Below are positions 23,827 through 31,617 of a stretch of 35,319 bases of DNA, piece by piece. Origin of the DNA: Ruminococcus flavefaciens (GTDB lineage: Bacteria; Bacillota; Clostridia; Oscillospirales; Ruminococcaceae); the NCBI GenBank assembly GCA_002371825.1, contig DFHF01000043.1, forward strand, positions 1 through 35,319. Reading direction: 5' to 3'. Below the pieces are notes generated by a model. The model saw nothing but the letters and a program-made list of their open reading frames with translations, was not told the origin of the DNA and did not search any database. The position numbers were made by a program, and so were the translations under genes. Position 1 is the first letter of the stretch. Every line of letters begins with the position of its first letter.

Positions 23827-25611
23827 TCAATTATCAAACATTTTATAGTATTGTATCATCTCATATTCCTTTATGATATCATTCTGCTTTGCAGTATCAG
23901 TCTCAACAAATTTGCCGTCCTTGTTTACAGAAAACAGATAGGTCAGAACAGGATATTCCTCCATAGCCTTTAGCCGCATTGAATCAAATGGTGTGAGTTC
24001 AAGGCCGCAGTTCTTCTTAAGTACAGCTGACAGATAATTAATGCTCAAAAAGTCCGGTATATCCCAGTCTATATCATAATTTGACCACAGCATATAGGGG
24101 ACGATGTACTTGTTTGAGGTCCTTTCCAATAATGATTCCTGCTTTTCATCAGAGCGGGGAGTAAATGTGGATAATCCCGGCTGATGATCTCCGAACATGA
24201 GTACCACTGTTGGCTCAGAATAGTCTTCAAGGCTATGGATAAGATCAACATAGGCCTCGGATGTATACTCAGACAGTGTGAGATAGATATTCAGTGATTC
24301 ATCATCCGAAAAATCCTTCACCTTAAGGTCTCCTATCTTGTCAGCATCATATCCGCCGTGATTCTGCATTGTGATATTGAAAATGAAGCTCTTGTCATTC
24401 TGACTGTTGAACTTCGTCATCTCCTCAGCTACCTTCCTGAAGCTCTCGGCATCACTTATGTAATGACGTATGTACTCCAGTCCGTCTCCGAAATTGACAT
24501 ACTTATTCTGTTCAAAGATTTCGTCATAATCGCCGTCAGCGTCACCGAATTCCTCTCCGGAGATGAAATCCTCTGTGAACCAGTTCGGATATATAGTCGT
24601 TCTGCGCCACTCAGCCGCAATGTAGGGATGTATCGGGACTGACTTGTATCCGAGGCCTTTAAGATCATTTCCCATTGAGCTCAGGCCGGAAAGATCATGT
24701 CTTATATACGGTATGTCGTTCTGAGGCAGAAATGCAAGTGAACATCCTGTAAGGAACTCGAACTCACTGTTGCAGGTAGAGCCTCCGTAAACATCAACAG
24801 CCAGCTTTCCCTCCTTGAAATTGCCTTCAAGAGTACGGATAGCCTTCAGCGGATCCTCCTTGATGCCGTTGTCTCCTATCAGTGAATAGTCGGCAAAAGC
24901 CTCATCCATAATAACTATGATATTAGTGGGAGTCTTGCTCTCTGCTGCTACTGTCGGGTATTTTTCCAGATAGCTTATAGCCTTCTTGCTTGAATATCCG
25001 TCAGGGGGGATCACCTTACTGTTCTGATACTCGTTGTAAAGTGAGAAGAAGAGTCCGTTCTTTTTCATGTATTCATTTTCGTCCCAGATCAGAGGATCGT
25101 CGTCAAAATATCCGAGCACATTATAGAAGATAAGCATTCCAAAGGCCAATACTCCGGCAGCTAATGCTGATACAGGCTTTGTGTACTTTTTCTCCGGCTT
25201 TTTATAGAACTTTATTACCAGAAAACATACAGCCGCTGTTATCAGTAATGATATTATCAGCTTTATGACTATCGACAGTGTTATCACCACAGAATATGAG
25301 CCCTTTACATTTGCCGCATCCTTTATACAGAAGAAATCCATATAATTCAGCGGCCTCATCCTGACGTTCATGAGGAACTCGTTTATGTAGTAAAATGCAA
25401 ATATGACAACCGTTTCGATTATCGAAGCTGCCACATAGCCTATAGGCAGCAGTATGAGCACCGCCATAAGCAGAAGTGTCATACCCGAATTGATAAAATA
25501 TGTCATAATGTCCGTCTTTGGTGCTATAAGCATTTTTGTCAGTATCAATGTCTGTATCAGCATTAAAAACAGGGGGAAGTTTTTCCTGATATATCCCTTG
25601 ACTTTTTCCAT
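23827..25611 (-). CDS. LTA synthase family sulfatase (membrane phosphoglycerol transferase-like)
   Basis: This 594-residue membrane enzyme of the lipoteichoic-acid synthase/MdoB type has about five N-terminal transmembrane segments (to about residue 175) and an extracellular sulfatase-fold domain. Metal and nucleophile residues are visible: E237 in IVIMDEAFADY, the catalytic Thr279 in GGSTCNSEFEFLTG, NHGGYD and FGDHQPG. It probably transfers phosphoglycerol from phosphatidylglycerol to a surface glycolipid or glycan. True LTA polymerase versus an accessory transferase cannot be told from sequence. The ATG at 25611 has a modest AGAGGTG site. An isolated perfect DnaA box (24166-24174, - strand) lies inside the gene and is likely chance. 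Confidence 0.88.
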   Translation of the reverse strand: MEKVKGYIRKNFPLFLMLIQTLILTKMLIAPKTDIMTYFINSGMTLLLMAVLILLPIGYVAASIIETVVIFAFYYINEFLMNVRMRPLNYMDFFCIKDAANVKGSYSVVITLSIVIKLIISLLITAAVCFLVIKFYKKPEKKYTKPVSALAAGVLAFGMLIFYNVLGYFDDDPLIWDENEYMKKNGLFFSLYNEYQNSKVIPPDGYSSKKAISYLEKYPTVAAESKTPTNIIVIMDEAFADYSLIGDNGIKEDPLKAIRTLEGNFKEGKLAVDVYGGSTCNSEFEFLTGCSLAFLPQNDIPYIRHDLSGLSSMGNDLKGLGYKSVPIHPYIAAEWRRTTIYPNWFTEDFISGEEFGDADGDYDEIFEQNKYVNFGDGLEYIRHYISDAESFRKVAEEMTKFNSQNDKSFIFNITMQNHGGYDADKIGDLKVKDFSDDESLNIYLTLSEYTSEAYVDLIHSLEDYSEPTVVLMFGDHQPGLSTFTPRSDEKQESLLERTSNKYIVPYMLWSNYDIDWDIPDFLSINYLSAVLKKNCGLELTPFDSMRLKAMEEYPVLTYLFSVNKDGKFVETDTAKQNDIIKEYEMIQYYKMFDN

Positions 25612-25660
25612 AATACACCTCTTTTTTTATTTGTAAACACTCATCTATATAAAAACACTT

Positions 25661-26146
25661 TTAAAGCGGCTTTCTTTCAAAAAGCAGCACAGGATAGCCC
25701 TCATAGTAGGGCTTGACTATCTCAGGGTGTTCATCTGCATAGGCAAATATCCTGTCTGCCAGGCCTTCCTTTAAGAAATCCACAAGCTGAGAAAGAGGCC
25801 TTGCATAGAGCTCCTCACAGATAGAGGCGAAGGTGATAGCTCTGCGGCCGCCTACCTCCATTATCCGGTAGGGCCATATACGGCAGTCGAAGGGCTTATC
25901 GTCCCCAAGCATACAGCCTTTCTCCGTCAGAGCAGGACATGAGAAGAGTTCGTCGCCCTTGAGCTCCTCCACACGGAAAATATATCCGCCGTCCTTTGAG
26001 ATAAATCTTGCATCAGGCTTTTCTGCCTGTATACGGTCTCGTATCTCCTCAGTAAATACCGGGGTCTCCCAGACATCATACCTGTCAAAAATACAGCACA
26101 GTCTGCACTTTGCACAGGCTTCGCCGCTGAGTATTTTTTTTAGCAT
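25661..26146 (-). CDS. YkgJ-type cysteine-cluster protein
   Basis: This 161-residue cytosolic protein has a metal-binding cysteine cluster: C11-A-K-C14-R-L-C17-C18 near the N-terminus, then FSCPALTEKGCML and DCRIWPYRI. The CxxCxxCC arrangement and later CxxxxxxxC-C spacing fit the zinc/iron-chelating YkgJ family (UPF0153), of unknown exact role. The ATG at 26146 lies after AGAGGA; the longer reading to 26251 crosses the divergent promoter and is rejected. It is divergent from the DUF805 gene and 49 bases upstream of the LTA-synthase-like gene, perhaps co-transcribed with it. Confidence 0.82.
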   Translation of the reverse strand: MLKKILSGEACAKCRLCCIFDRYDVWETPVFTEEIRDRIQAEKPDARFISKDGGYIFRVEELKGDELFSCPALTEKGCMLGDDKPFDCRIWPYRIMEVGGRRAITFASICEELYARPLSQLVDFLKEGLADRIFAYADEHPEIVKPYYEGYPVLLFERKPL

Positions 26147-26163
26147 AAATTTCCTCTTTTCTC

Positions 26164-26192
26164 TTGACTTTGTGATCGTTTTGTGATATACT
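26164..26192 (+). promoter_or_regulatory. Sigma-A promoter of the DUF805 gene
   Basis: TTGACT (26164-26169), 17-base spacer, TATACT (26187-26192). Confidence 0.78.
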
Positions 26193-26225
26193 TTGCATGA
26201 CAATACTTTATGGAGGTGCTCAAAA

Positions 26226-26567
26226 ATGAGTCCAAAAAATGTAGACATCAAAGAAGCAATTCAGCTCTTCTTCAAGAACTATGTTAATTTTAACGGTCGT
26301 TCTACAAGAAGCGAATACTGGTGGGCATTTCTTGCTTATTACGTCGTTTACCTTGTACTTAACGGAATAGGCATGGCTACTGGTTTGGCATTCCTTGCTC
26401 TTCTGTTCAGTCTTGCAACATTTATTCCTTTTATTGCAGTTGGAATCAGAAGAATGCATGATATTGGAAAGAGTGGTTGGTATCTTCTTGTCCCATTATA
26501 CAATCTTTACCTTCTTGCACAGCCCAGCGATCCTAACCCCAATCAGTACGGTGATCCCGCAGTCTGA
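26226..26567 (+). CDS. DUF805 family small membrane protein
   Basis: This 113-residue membrane protein belongs to the DUF805 (YhaH-like) family. After an N-terminal amphipathic segment, the family signature NFNGRSTRSEYWWAFL (about residues 22-37) is followed by two or three hydrophobic helices and the second signature GIRRMHDIGKSGWYLL. The function is unknown. The ATG at 26226 has a GGAGGTG site. It has its own promoter and shares a terminator with khpA, which converges on it. Confidence 0.9.
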   Translation: MSPKNVDIKEAIQLFFKNYVNFNGRSTRSEYWWAFLAYYVVYLVLNGIGMATGLAFLALLFSLATFIPFIAVGIRRMHDIGKSGWYLLVPLYNLYLLAQPSDPNPNQYGDPAV

Positions 26568-26591
26568 TCGGAAATTTAAAGCAAATACTAC

Positions 26592-26624
26592 AAAAAACCC
26601 GCCGAACTTCCGGCGGGATTTTTT
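26592..26624. terminator. Bidirectional terminator between DUF805 gene and khpA
   Basis: CCCGCCG (26598-26604) pairs with CGGCGGG (26611-26617); six A on one side and six T on the other serve both strands. Confidence 0.9.
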
Positions 26625-26856
26625 ATTCGATAGTAACAGAGACCTTAAGGTCCTTCTTAGCGGCGCCTGCTCTCATTATTGTACGGAGAGCCTTGGCGAT
26701 CCTGCCCTGCTTACCGATAACACGTCCCATATCATCGGGAGCTACTGAAAGGTGGAACACGATAACGCCTTCTGCGTCCGGCTCATCCTCTGTTATCTTT
26801 ATTGCAGTCTTATCCTCAACGAGGCCTGCTGCTATAGCATAAAGTAGATCTTTCAT
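26623..26856 (-). CDS. khpA: KH-domain RNA-binding protein KhpA
   Basis: KhpA is a small RNA-binding protein that pairs with KhpB (Jag/EloR) and influences cell division and RNA levels in Firmicutes. The 77-residue product is one KH domain with the GxxG loop in RVIGKQGRIAKALR. The ATG at 26856 follows GGAGG by eight bases; the ATG at 26871 overlaps that ribosome site. It is the last gene of the ylxM-ffh-rpsP-khpA operon, 73 bases after rpsP. In many Firmicutes rimM, trmD and rplS follow here; in this genome a terminator follows instead. Confidence 0.94.
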   Translation of the reverse strand: MKDLLYAIAAGLVEDKTAIKITEDEPDAEGVIVFHLSVAPDDMGRVIGKQGRIAKALRTIMRAGAAKKDLKVSVTIE

Positions 26857-26929
26857 TTGATTATCCTCCATAGGCCACGGAAACAGAGGCAGAGACTTTA
26901 CGTCTCACCTCTTCCGCAGATTTAGTCCA

Positions 26930-27172
26930 TTAGAGTACGCCCTCGTTCTTGAGGATGACCTTAACGGTATCTGTAGGCTGAGCACCCTTTGCGATCCAGT
27001 CCTTAGCCTTATCAGCATCAACCTTTACAACAGAAGGATTCTTTGTAGGATCGTAGAAACCGATCTCCTCAACGAATCTGCCGTCTCTGGGGTATCTTGA
27101 ATCAGCAACAACTATACGATAGAAAGGAGCCTTCTTAGCGCCCATTCTTCTGAGTCTGATCTTTACTGCCAT
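26930..27172 (-). CDS. rpsP: 30S ribosomal protein S16
   Basis: S16 is a small-subunit protein needed for 30S assembly. The 80-residue protein begins MAVKIRLRRMGAKKAPFYRIVVADSR, the family signature, and is of normal length. The start at 27172 has CGGAGGTG. It lies between ffh and khpA in a compact operon; upstream in-frame codons to 27226 sit in the ffh-rpsP spacer and are not coding. Confidence 0.98.
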   Translation of the reverse strand: MAVKIRLRRMGAKKAPFYRIVVADSRYPRDGRFVEEIGFYDPTKNPSVVKVDADKAKDWIAKGAQPTDTVKVILKNEGVL

Positions 27173-27236
27173 TGTATTCACCTCCGTGTATTTATTATGT
27201 ATTCCATGCGGCGGGAGACGTCGCATTGAAAGCTTG

Positions 27237-28619
27237 TTATATCGGCAGATTTCCTCCGCCCTTACCGGTCATCTTATCGAAGTTCATTCCGGCAAGATTC
27301 TTTCTTGCCTTACGCAGGGACATCTTGCCGTTCTTTCCGGTAAACTGCTTCATCATCTTCTGCATCTGGTCGAACTGCTTCAGCAGACGGTTTACGTCCT
27401 CTACCTTAGTACCTGAACCCATTGCGATACGCTTTTTACGGGAAGGATTGATGATGGAGGGCTTTGATCTTTCAGCCTTTGTCATTGAAGTGATGATAGC
27501 CTCAACTCTGTCGACCTGTCTCTCATCGATATCAGCGTCCTTGATCTTTTCTCCAACACCGGGAAGCATTCCGATTATGGACTTCATTGAGCCCATCTTC
27601 TTTATCTGCTTCATCTGGTCGAGGAGGTCGTCCATATCGAACTTATTCTCCTTGAGCTTCTTGGTGAGCTTCTCTGCTTCCTTCTGGGACATTACGTTCT
27701 CAGCCTTTTCAATGAGGGTAAGAACATCTCCCATGCCGAGGATTCGTGAAGCCATACGCTCAGGGTGGAACTGCTCGAAGTCATCAAGCTTTTCGCCCAT
27801 ACCAACGTATTTTATCGGCTTACCTGTTACAGCAAGTACGGAAAGTGCCGCACCGCCTCTTGTATCTGAATCGAGCTTTGACATAAGTACGCTTGTGATA
27901 CCAACAGCGTCATCGAATGCCTTAGCAACGTTTACAGCGTCCTGACCGGTCATTGCATCAACGACCAGCATTATCTCATCGGGCTCTGTGAGCTCCTTGA
28001 TATTTACGAGCTCCTGCATAAGTGCTTCGTCAACGTGGAGACGTCCGGCGGTATCGATGATGAGAACATCGTGTCCGTAGTCCTTAGCGTGGGCGAGAGC
28101 CTGTTTAGCGATTATCACAGGGTCTATCTGTCCCATTTCAAATACAGGGACATCAGCCTTCTTACCAACTACCTGCAGCTGATTGATAGCGGCAGGACGG
28201 TAGATATCGCAGGCTGCCAGCAGGGGACGGTGTCCCTCTTTTTTAAGGAGCTTGGCCAGCTTTGCGGAATGTGTAGTCTTACCTGAACCCTGAAGTCCGC
28301 ACATCATGATGACCGTAGGCGGTTTTGATGCGAAATTTATACGGGCATTGCTGTTGCCCATGAGAGCGCAGAGCTCTTCGTTAACTATCTTTATTACCTG
28401 CTGTGCAGGAGTAAGGCTTGCGAGAACTTCTTCTCCCACAGCTCTTTCAGTTACGCCTTTTACGAAGTCCTTTACTACCTTGTAGCTTACATCCGCCTCA
28501 AGAAGGGCGAGGCGCACTTCACGCATAGCCTCCTTTACGTCACTCTCTGTGAGCTTTCCTCTTGATTTGAGCTTTTTGAAGACGTTATTCAGTTTCTCGG
28601 AAAGTCCTTCAAATGCCAT
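27237..28619 (-). CDS. ffh: Signal recognition particle GTPase Ffh (SRP54)
   Basis: Ffh binds signal sequences and the 4.5S/6S SRP RNA and targets ribosomes to the membrane with FtsY. The 460-residue protein has the N domain (1-85), G domain (GLQGSGKTT P-loop, DTAGRLHVDE, SKLDSDTRGGAAL) and the methionine-rich M domain with GSGT and KQFDQMQKMMKQ. All domains are intact. It lies 32 bases after ylxM and 64 before rpsP, the standard Firmicutes arrangement. The SRP RNA gene is not in this window. Confidence 0.98.
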   Translation of the reverse strand: MAFEGLSEKLNNVFKKLKSRGKLTESDVKEAMREVRLALLEADVSYKVVKDFVKGVTERAVGEEVLASLTPAQQVIKIVNEELCALMGNSNARINFASKPPTVIMMCGLQGSGKTTHSAKLAKLLKKEGHRPLLAACDIYRPAAINQLQVVGKKADVPVFEMGQIDPVIIAKQALAHAKDYGHDVLIIDTAGRLHVDEALMQELVNIKELTEPDEIMLVVDAMTGQDAVNVAKAFDDAVGITSVLMSKLDSDTRGGAALSVLAVTGKPIKYVGMGEKLDDFEQFHPERMASRILGMGDVLTLIEKAENVMSQKEAEKLTKKLKENKFDMDDLLDQMKQIKKMGSMKSIIGMLPGVGEKIKDADIDERQVDRVEAIITSMTKAERSKPSIINPSRKKRIAMGSGTKVEDVNRLLKQFDQMQKMMKQFTGKNGKMSLRKARKNLAGMNFDKMTGKGGGNLPI

Positions 28620-28651
28620 GCGATCATCTCCAATGCTGTTTATTCAGGAGC

Positions 28652-28987
28652 TTAAAGCAGCTCCAGTCCATTTTTTATCTCACGAACGATATCGTTCCTC
28701 AGTTCTGTATTTTCAATGCCGGCGGAAGCTTTTTCCAGCCTGCCGAAGCATTCCCGCATTTTGCCCAGGCGCTCTGCGAATCCGAGCTTTTCCTCATAGT
28801 TAAGGAGTATAGCCTCTGTACGCTTGATAAGTCCCATAACGGCCTGGCGGGTTATCCCCAGGGGATTACCTATCTCAGCGAGTGAAAGGTCCTCACAGTA
28901 GTAAAGCTCCATAACGCTGCGCTGATGTTCGGTGAGGAGGTCGCCGTAGCAGTCAAGGAGCATAACGTATTTAAGTTCCTTAGCCAT
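28652..28987 (-). CDS. ylxM: YlxM/p13 family helix-turn-helix protein
   Basis: YlxM is a small sigma-factor-like protein encoded next to ffh and thought to assist SRP function. The 111-residue protein has a sigma-70 region 4-type helix-turn-helix (LTEHQRSVMELYYCEDLSLAEIGNPLGITRQAVMGLIKRTE) and a C-terminal coiled region. GGAGGTG seven bases upstream marks the ATG at 28987. It is the first gene of the operon, preceded by a strong promoter. Confidence 0.95.
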   Translation of the reverse strand: MAKELKYVMLLDCYGDLLTEHQRSVMELYYCEDLSLAEIGNPLGITRQAVMGLIKRTEAILLNYEEKLGFAERLGKMRECFGRLEKASAGIENTELRNDIVREIKNGLELL

Positions 28988-29004
28988 AAATCAGCACCTC
29001 CGGG

Positions 29005-29057
29005 GTGTAATCTAAAATCACTTTACACATTGTACCATATTCGCAGGGATTTGTCAA
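29005..29057 (-). promoter_or_regulatory. Strong sigma-A promoter of ylxM-ffh-rpsP-khpA with dyad
   Basis: On the - strand, TTGACA (29052-29057), 17-base spacer, TACAAT (29029-29034). Directly downstream, GTGTAA...TTACAC (29005-29010, 29023-29028) forms a dyad over the start region. Confidence 0.82.
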
Positions 29058-29069
29058 GGCGCATAACAG

Positions 29070-29099
29070 AAAAAAATCCCTCTTCAGCAGAAGAGGGAT
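29070..29099 (-). terminator. Terminator of the carD gene
   Basis: On the - strand, ATCCCTCTTC pairs perfectly with GAAGAGGGAT (29076-29085 with 29090-29099) and is followed by seven T. Confidence 0.9.
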
Positions 29100-29118
29100 A
29101 TGTGCACATTCAATAAAG

Positions 29119-29142
29119 GTGTAAATGTATTTTGATTTACAC
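29119..29142. repeat. Inverted repeat GTGTAAAT-8-ATTTACAC
   Basis: Perfect 8-bp arms (29119-29126 and 29135-29142) lie between carD and its terminator. It is similar in core to the dyad at 29005-29028 on the other side of the terminator. Function unknown; possibly protein-binding sites. Confidence 0.6.
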
Positions 29143-29180
29143 ACTGTAAGAGCAGACCTTATCCAGCCCTGACGCAGGCC

Positions 29181-29675
29181 TTAAACGTGAGCTTTTATGT
29201 AGGGGACTACCTCTTCACGGGGAATATCAAGAGCATAGGCGAACTCGTCGTAGAGCATATTCTCTGCGTCGTTCAGACAGCGCTCATCGGCTGAATGAAG
29301 ATGCTTATGCTGAGCTTCCAGCTCCTGCTTGCGGACATACAGGGTCTTTATCAGCTTGACCAGCTCCCGTCTATCGCCGCTGTTGATTATCCTGCGGTAT
29401 TCCTCCTTGCGCTGAGATTCATTCTCTATCCATATGTCTCCTTCATCTGGCATGACGCTGATGAGCTCCTCCACCTCGCTGCGGCTGAAAACGCTCCGCA
29501 TCTTTTCAGTGAGCGCACTGTTTGACGTTGGCACATAGAAGGTGTTCTTCTGATCGCCGATCGGCCGCAGAACATAATACTCCACATCCTCGCCGCTGAA
29601 ATCCCGTTTCTCTATGGCAGTTATCATGCAGACACCGTATGAGGCGTACACTACTGCCTGACCTGTCTTGAACAT
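29181..29675 (-). CDS. CarD-family transcription regulator
   Basis: CarD-type proteins bind RNA polymerase beta and alter initiation, notably at rRNA promoters. The 164-residue protein has the RNA-polymerase-interacting Tudor-like fold at the N-terminus (GQAVVYASYGVCMITAIEKR, then VLRPIGDQKNTFYVPTS) and a helical C-terminal part (about 70-164) that would bind DNA. The ATG at 29675 follows AGGAGGT by seven bases; a GTG nine bases earlier overlaps the site and is rejected. The promoter carries a perfect dyad and the leader an attenuator-like hairpin, so expression appears tightly controlled. Confidence 0.9.
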   Translation of the reverse strand: MFKTGQAVVYASYGVCMITAIEKRDFSGEDVEYYVLRPIGDQKNTFYVPTSNSALTEKMRSVFSRSEVEELISVMPDEGDIWIENESQRKEEYRRIINSGDRRELVKLIKTLYVRKQELEAQHKHLHSADERCLNDAENMLYDEFAYALDIPREEVVPYIKAHV

Positions 29676-29690
29676 ATCCAGCACCTCCTG

Positions 29691-29744
29691 AAAAATAAAA
29701 ATAGCCTGCTTTCAGACAACTGGATTTACGTCCAAAAGAGGCTA
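29691..29744 (-). terminator. Attenuator-like hairpin in the carD leader
   Basis: On the - strand, TAGCCT (29739-29744) pairs with AGGCTA (29702-29707), enclosing TGGA-CGTAAA-TCCA (29721-29734), and is followed by TTTTTATTTTT-like sequence (29691-29701) 15 bases before the carD ATG. Confidence 0.5.
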
Positions 29745-29761
29745 CACGTTGGTATACAATA

Positions 29762-29791
29762 ATTATAGCACATTTTCGTACAAAATGTCAT
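29762..29791 (-). promoter_or_regulatory. carD promoter with operator-like dyad in the spacer
   Basis: On the - strand, ATGACA (29786-29791), 18-base spacer, TATAAT (29762-29767). The dyad ACATTTT-CGTAC-AAAATGT (29770-29788) fills the spacer. Confidence 0.65.
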
Positions 29792-29862
29792 AGGCATTCT
29801 CACCAAAAGAAAGCGTTGATTTTTGTGAGGAACACTGCACAACACGGCAACAGCATTTTTTG

Positions 29863-30053
29863 TGCGGAGGTAACTCCGCAAGCATATAAATTGTACGCTG
29901 TAGCAAGGGAACGCCTTCGTATTATTTCGCCGTCTTTAAAGCTGAAAACGGCGGCCAGAGGCGCTGCCTCCGGACTCTGGCAAGGGATAACATCCCTTGC
30001 ATCCCTTTTCACGCTGCTGCTCTGTACGAGGCGGTTACTCTGCTTTCGCTCAC
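29863..30053. repeat. Run of hairpins / degenerate dispersed repeats, no gene
   Basis: The gap between carD and the DUF2225 gene holds perfect hairpins TGCGGAG-GTAA-CTCCGCA (29863-29880), GCCAGAG...CTCTGGC (29954-29981) and GCAAGGGAT-AAC-ATCCCTTGC (29980-30000). Then 30005-30053 is a shortened relative of the 78-bp repeat seen at 9314 and 9426 (shared CTTTTCACGCT, GAGGCGG, CTGCTTTCGCT). Apparent reading frames here are by-products of the repeat. Confidence 0.7.
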
Positions 30054-30101
30054 CTTAATAGAAAGTAAATGCTGTTTCCCTGCACCGCACAAGCCCTCTG
30101 C

Positions 30102-30130
30102 TTGACATTATTTTCTGCTGCTGTTATAAT
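30102..30130 (+). promoter_or_regulatory. Consensus sigma-A promoter of the DUF2225-Spo0A-like pair
   Basis: TTGACA (30102-30107), 17-base spacer, TATAAT (30125-30130): perfect consensus, 66 bases before the ATG. Confidence 0.9.
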
Positions 30131-30196
30131 TATTGTACCGCTCCGCCTTCACAGCGGACAAATTCTTTTATCATAAAATAAGAAAGCTGGTATCAT

Positions 30197-30859
30197 ATGC
30201 CTTTTAAAACCGAGGAAAGAGAGTTCACCTGCAGCGTCTGCGGCAGGACATCCTCACATACTATAATAACACATCAGGATAAGCCCTCCGGCGCACCTGA
30301 CCTGGATCTGCGCCCTGCCGGAGATCACCGCAGCATGATGAAATACTGGGCTATGGAATGTCCCGGCTGCGGCTACTGCTGCACCACTATCGATATGCCG
30401 TTCTGCAGCGATGCTTCCTTTTTCTCAACTATAGAATACAAGACCTGCGGAGATATCCTCACAGCTGACGAAACCGCTGCAAGGCTTATAAAAAGAGCTC
30501 TCGTATTTATTGAGGAGCACAGCTACAAGGATGCCGTCCGCAGCTATCTTGCAGCAGCATGGTCTCTTGATGATGACGGAAATGAGTTCGCCGCAAAGCA
30601 GTGCCGCATGACCGCAGTCTCCCTTATGGAAGACCACCCGGCAGCATTCAGAGGCGATAATAACTTCAAGCTCATAAAAGCAGATATGCTCAGACGTTCA
30701 GGCGAATTTGACCGTGTTGTCCGTGAATTTCAGGATACTGCCTATCCCTCACTGCTTATGACAGCTATCAATTTCTTCGAGGTGCACCTGGCCTCAGCCG
30801 AGGATAAGGGCATCCACACTATCGACGAGATACCCGGTATATCCGCCGCAGAGAAATAA
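30197..30859 (+). CDS. Zinc-ribbon protein, DUF2225-like
   Basis: This 220-residue cytosolic protein has an N-terminal zinc ribbon with C12/C15 (CSVCGR) and C55/C58 (CPGCGYCC), followed by a helical region of TPR-like repeats (AARLIKRALVFIEEHSYKDAVRSYLAAAW and MLRRSGEFDRVVREF). This layout fits DUF2225, a Firmicutes family of unknown function. AAGAAAGC before the ATG at 30197 is a poor ribosome site, but the promoter and codon pattern support the gene. A divergent Spo0A-like gene follows 42 bases downstream, apparently in the same operon, suggesting a shared regulatory role (inference). Confidence 0.8.
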   Translation: MPFKTEEREFTCSVCGRTSSHTIITHQDKPSGAPDLDLRPAGDHRSMMKYWAMECPGCGYCCTTIDMPFCSDASFFSTIEYKTCGDILTADETAARLIKRALVFIEEHSYKDAVRSYLAAAWSLDDDGNEFAAKQCRMTAVSLMEDHPAAFRGDNNFKLIKADMLRRSGEFDRVVREFQDTAYPSLLMTAINFFEVHLASAEDKGIHTIDEIPGISAAEK

Positions 30860-30901
30860 TTCTCCGGCAGCACACTTTATCTCACAGCGCAAGGAGGCGA
30901 G

Positions 30902-31612
30902 ATGTTGAGAACAAATATCCTTATATGCGGAGGTATAGCTCACGAAGCAGACCTGATCGCAAATGTTCTTCCAAAAGACGATTCCACCGTCAGGACCTGT
31001 ATTACAGATGAAAAGGTCATAATAAAGGAGCTTTCCGGAAGCGAGCTCAACTCTGTGCTCTTTTTTGTAAACGGCAGCTCCGGAAGGTGGGAAAAGCTCA
31101 TCCGAAATATACGCACTGCTTTCCCGGATATAAAGATCTTTGCAGGAGCATCAGGCGCATCTCTGAACGATATGGGAAGGCTCCGAAGCGCAGGAGCTGA
31201 TCTCTGCATGATGTTTCCGGCCTCTATAAGAGTTTTCACAGATATCATCCATGTGTATATGCGTTTCTGTGATGACAGCAGGATCCCTCTGTATGCCGCC
31301 TGCTTCCTCTGTCAGTACGGATTCTCTGCCAAAAATACAGGATTCCTGTACCTCTGCTCTGCCATTGACCTCTGCCTGAAGGAGCCTGAATATCTCGAAG
31401 CTCTCTATGACAGGGTCTACGGAACTATAGCCGAAAGATTCGGGGTACAGCCTGAGCTTGTTGAACGAATGCTCCGGCGGACAGCTTCAGTCTCCGCTTC
31501 CGACGGAACTCTTTCCGCTGTCACAGGAGAGATCGGGCAGAAAATAACCTCCCATGATCTTATCGCCGTTCTTTGCGATGCATATGCGATAAGCAGATAT
31601 TTCATCATATAA
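30902..31612 (+). CDS. Divergent Spo0A-like protein with degenerate receiver
   Basis: This 236-residue protein has a receiver-like N-terminal half (NILICGGIAHEADLI ... KIFAGASGASLNDMGRLRSAGADLCMMFP) and a C-terminal half that lines up with the Spo0A DNA-binding domain: G147-F-L-Y-L..AI, LYDRVYGTIAERFG, V187-E188-R189-MLRR, and TSHDLIAVLCDAY against the Spo0A end. The receiver lacks the acidic pocket and the phospho-acceptor Asp (that position is in LFFVNGSS), and the switch Lys of LKPF is replaced by MMFP. The recognition helix is also altered (RAIRHAIE becomes RMLRRTAS). It is therefore probably not phosphorylated and may bind different DNA or none. AAGGAGG lies four bases before the ATG. 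It is co-transcribed with a zinc-ribbon protein. Confidence 0.75.
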   Translation: MLRTNILICGGIAHEADLIANVLPKDDSTVRTCITDEKVIIKELSGSELNSVLFFVNGSSGRWEKLIRNIRTAFPDIKIFAGASGASLNDMGRLRSAGADLCMMFPASIRVFTDIIHVYMRFCDDSRIPLYAACFLCQYGFSAKNTGFLYLCSAIDLCLKEPEYLEALYDRVYGTIAERFGVQPELVERMLRRTASVSASDGTLSAVTGEIGQKITSHDLIAVLCDAYAISRYFII

Positions 31613-31617
31613 ATAAT

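Noticed and set aside
24166..24174. Perfect DnaA box inside the LTA-synthase-like gene
   Set aside because: Single site within coding sequence; expected by chance in a window of this size.
29800..30058. Short open frames on both strands in the carD-DUF2225 gap
   Set aside because: They translate the hairpin repeats, have no ribosome sites and no recognisable protein.
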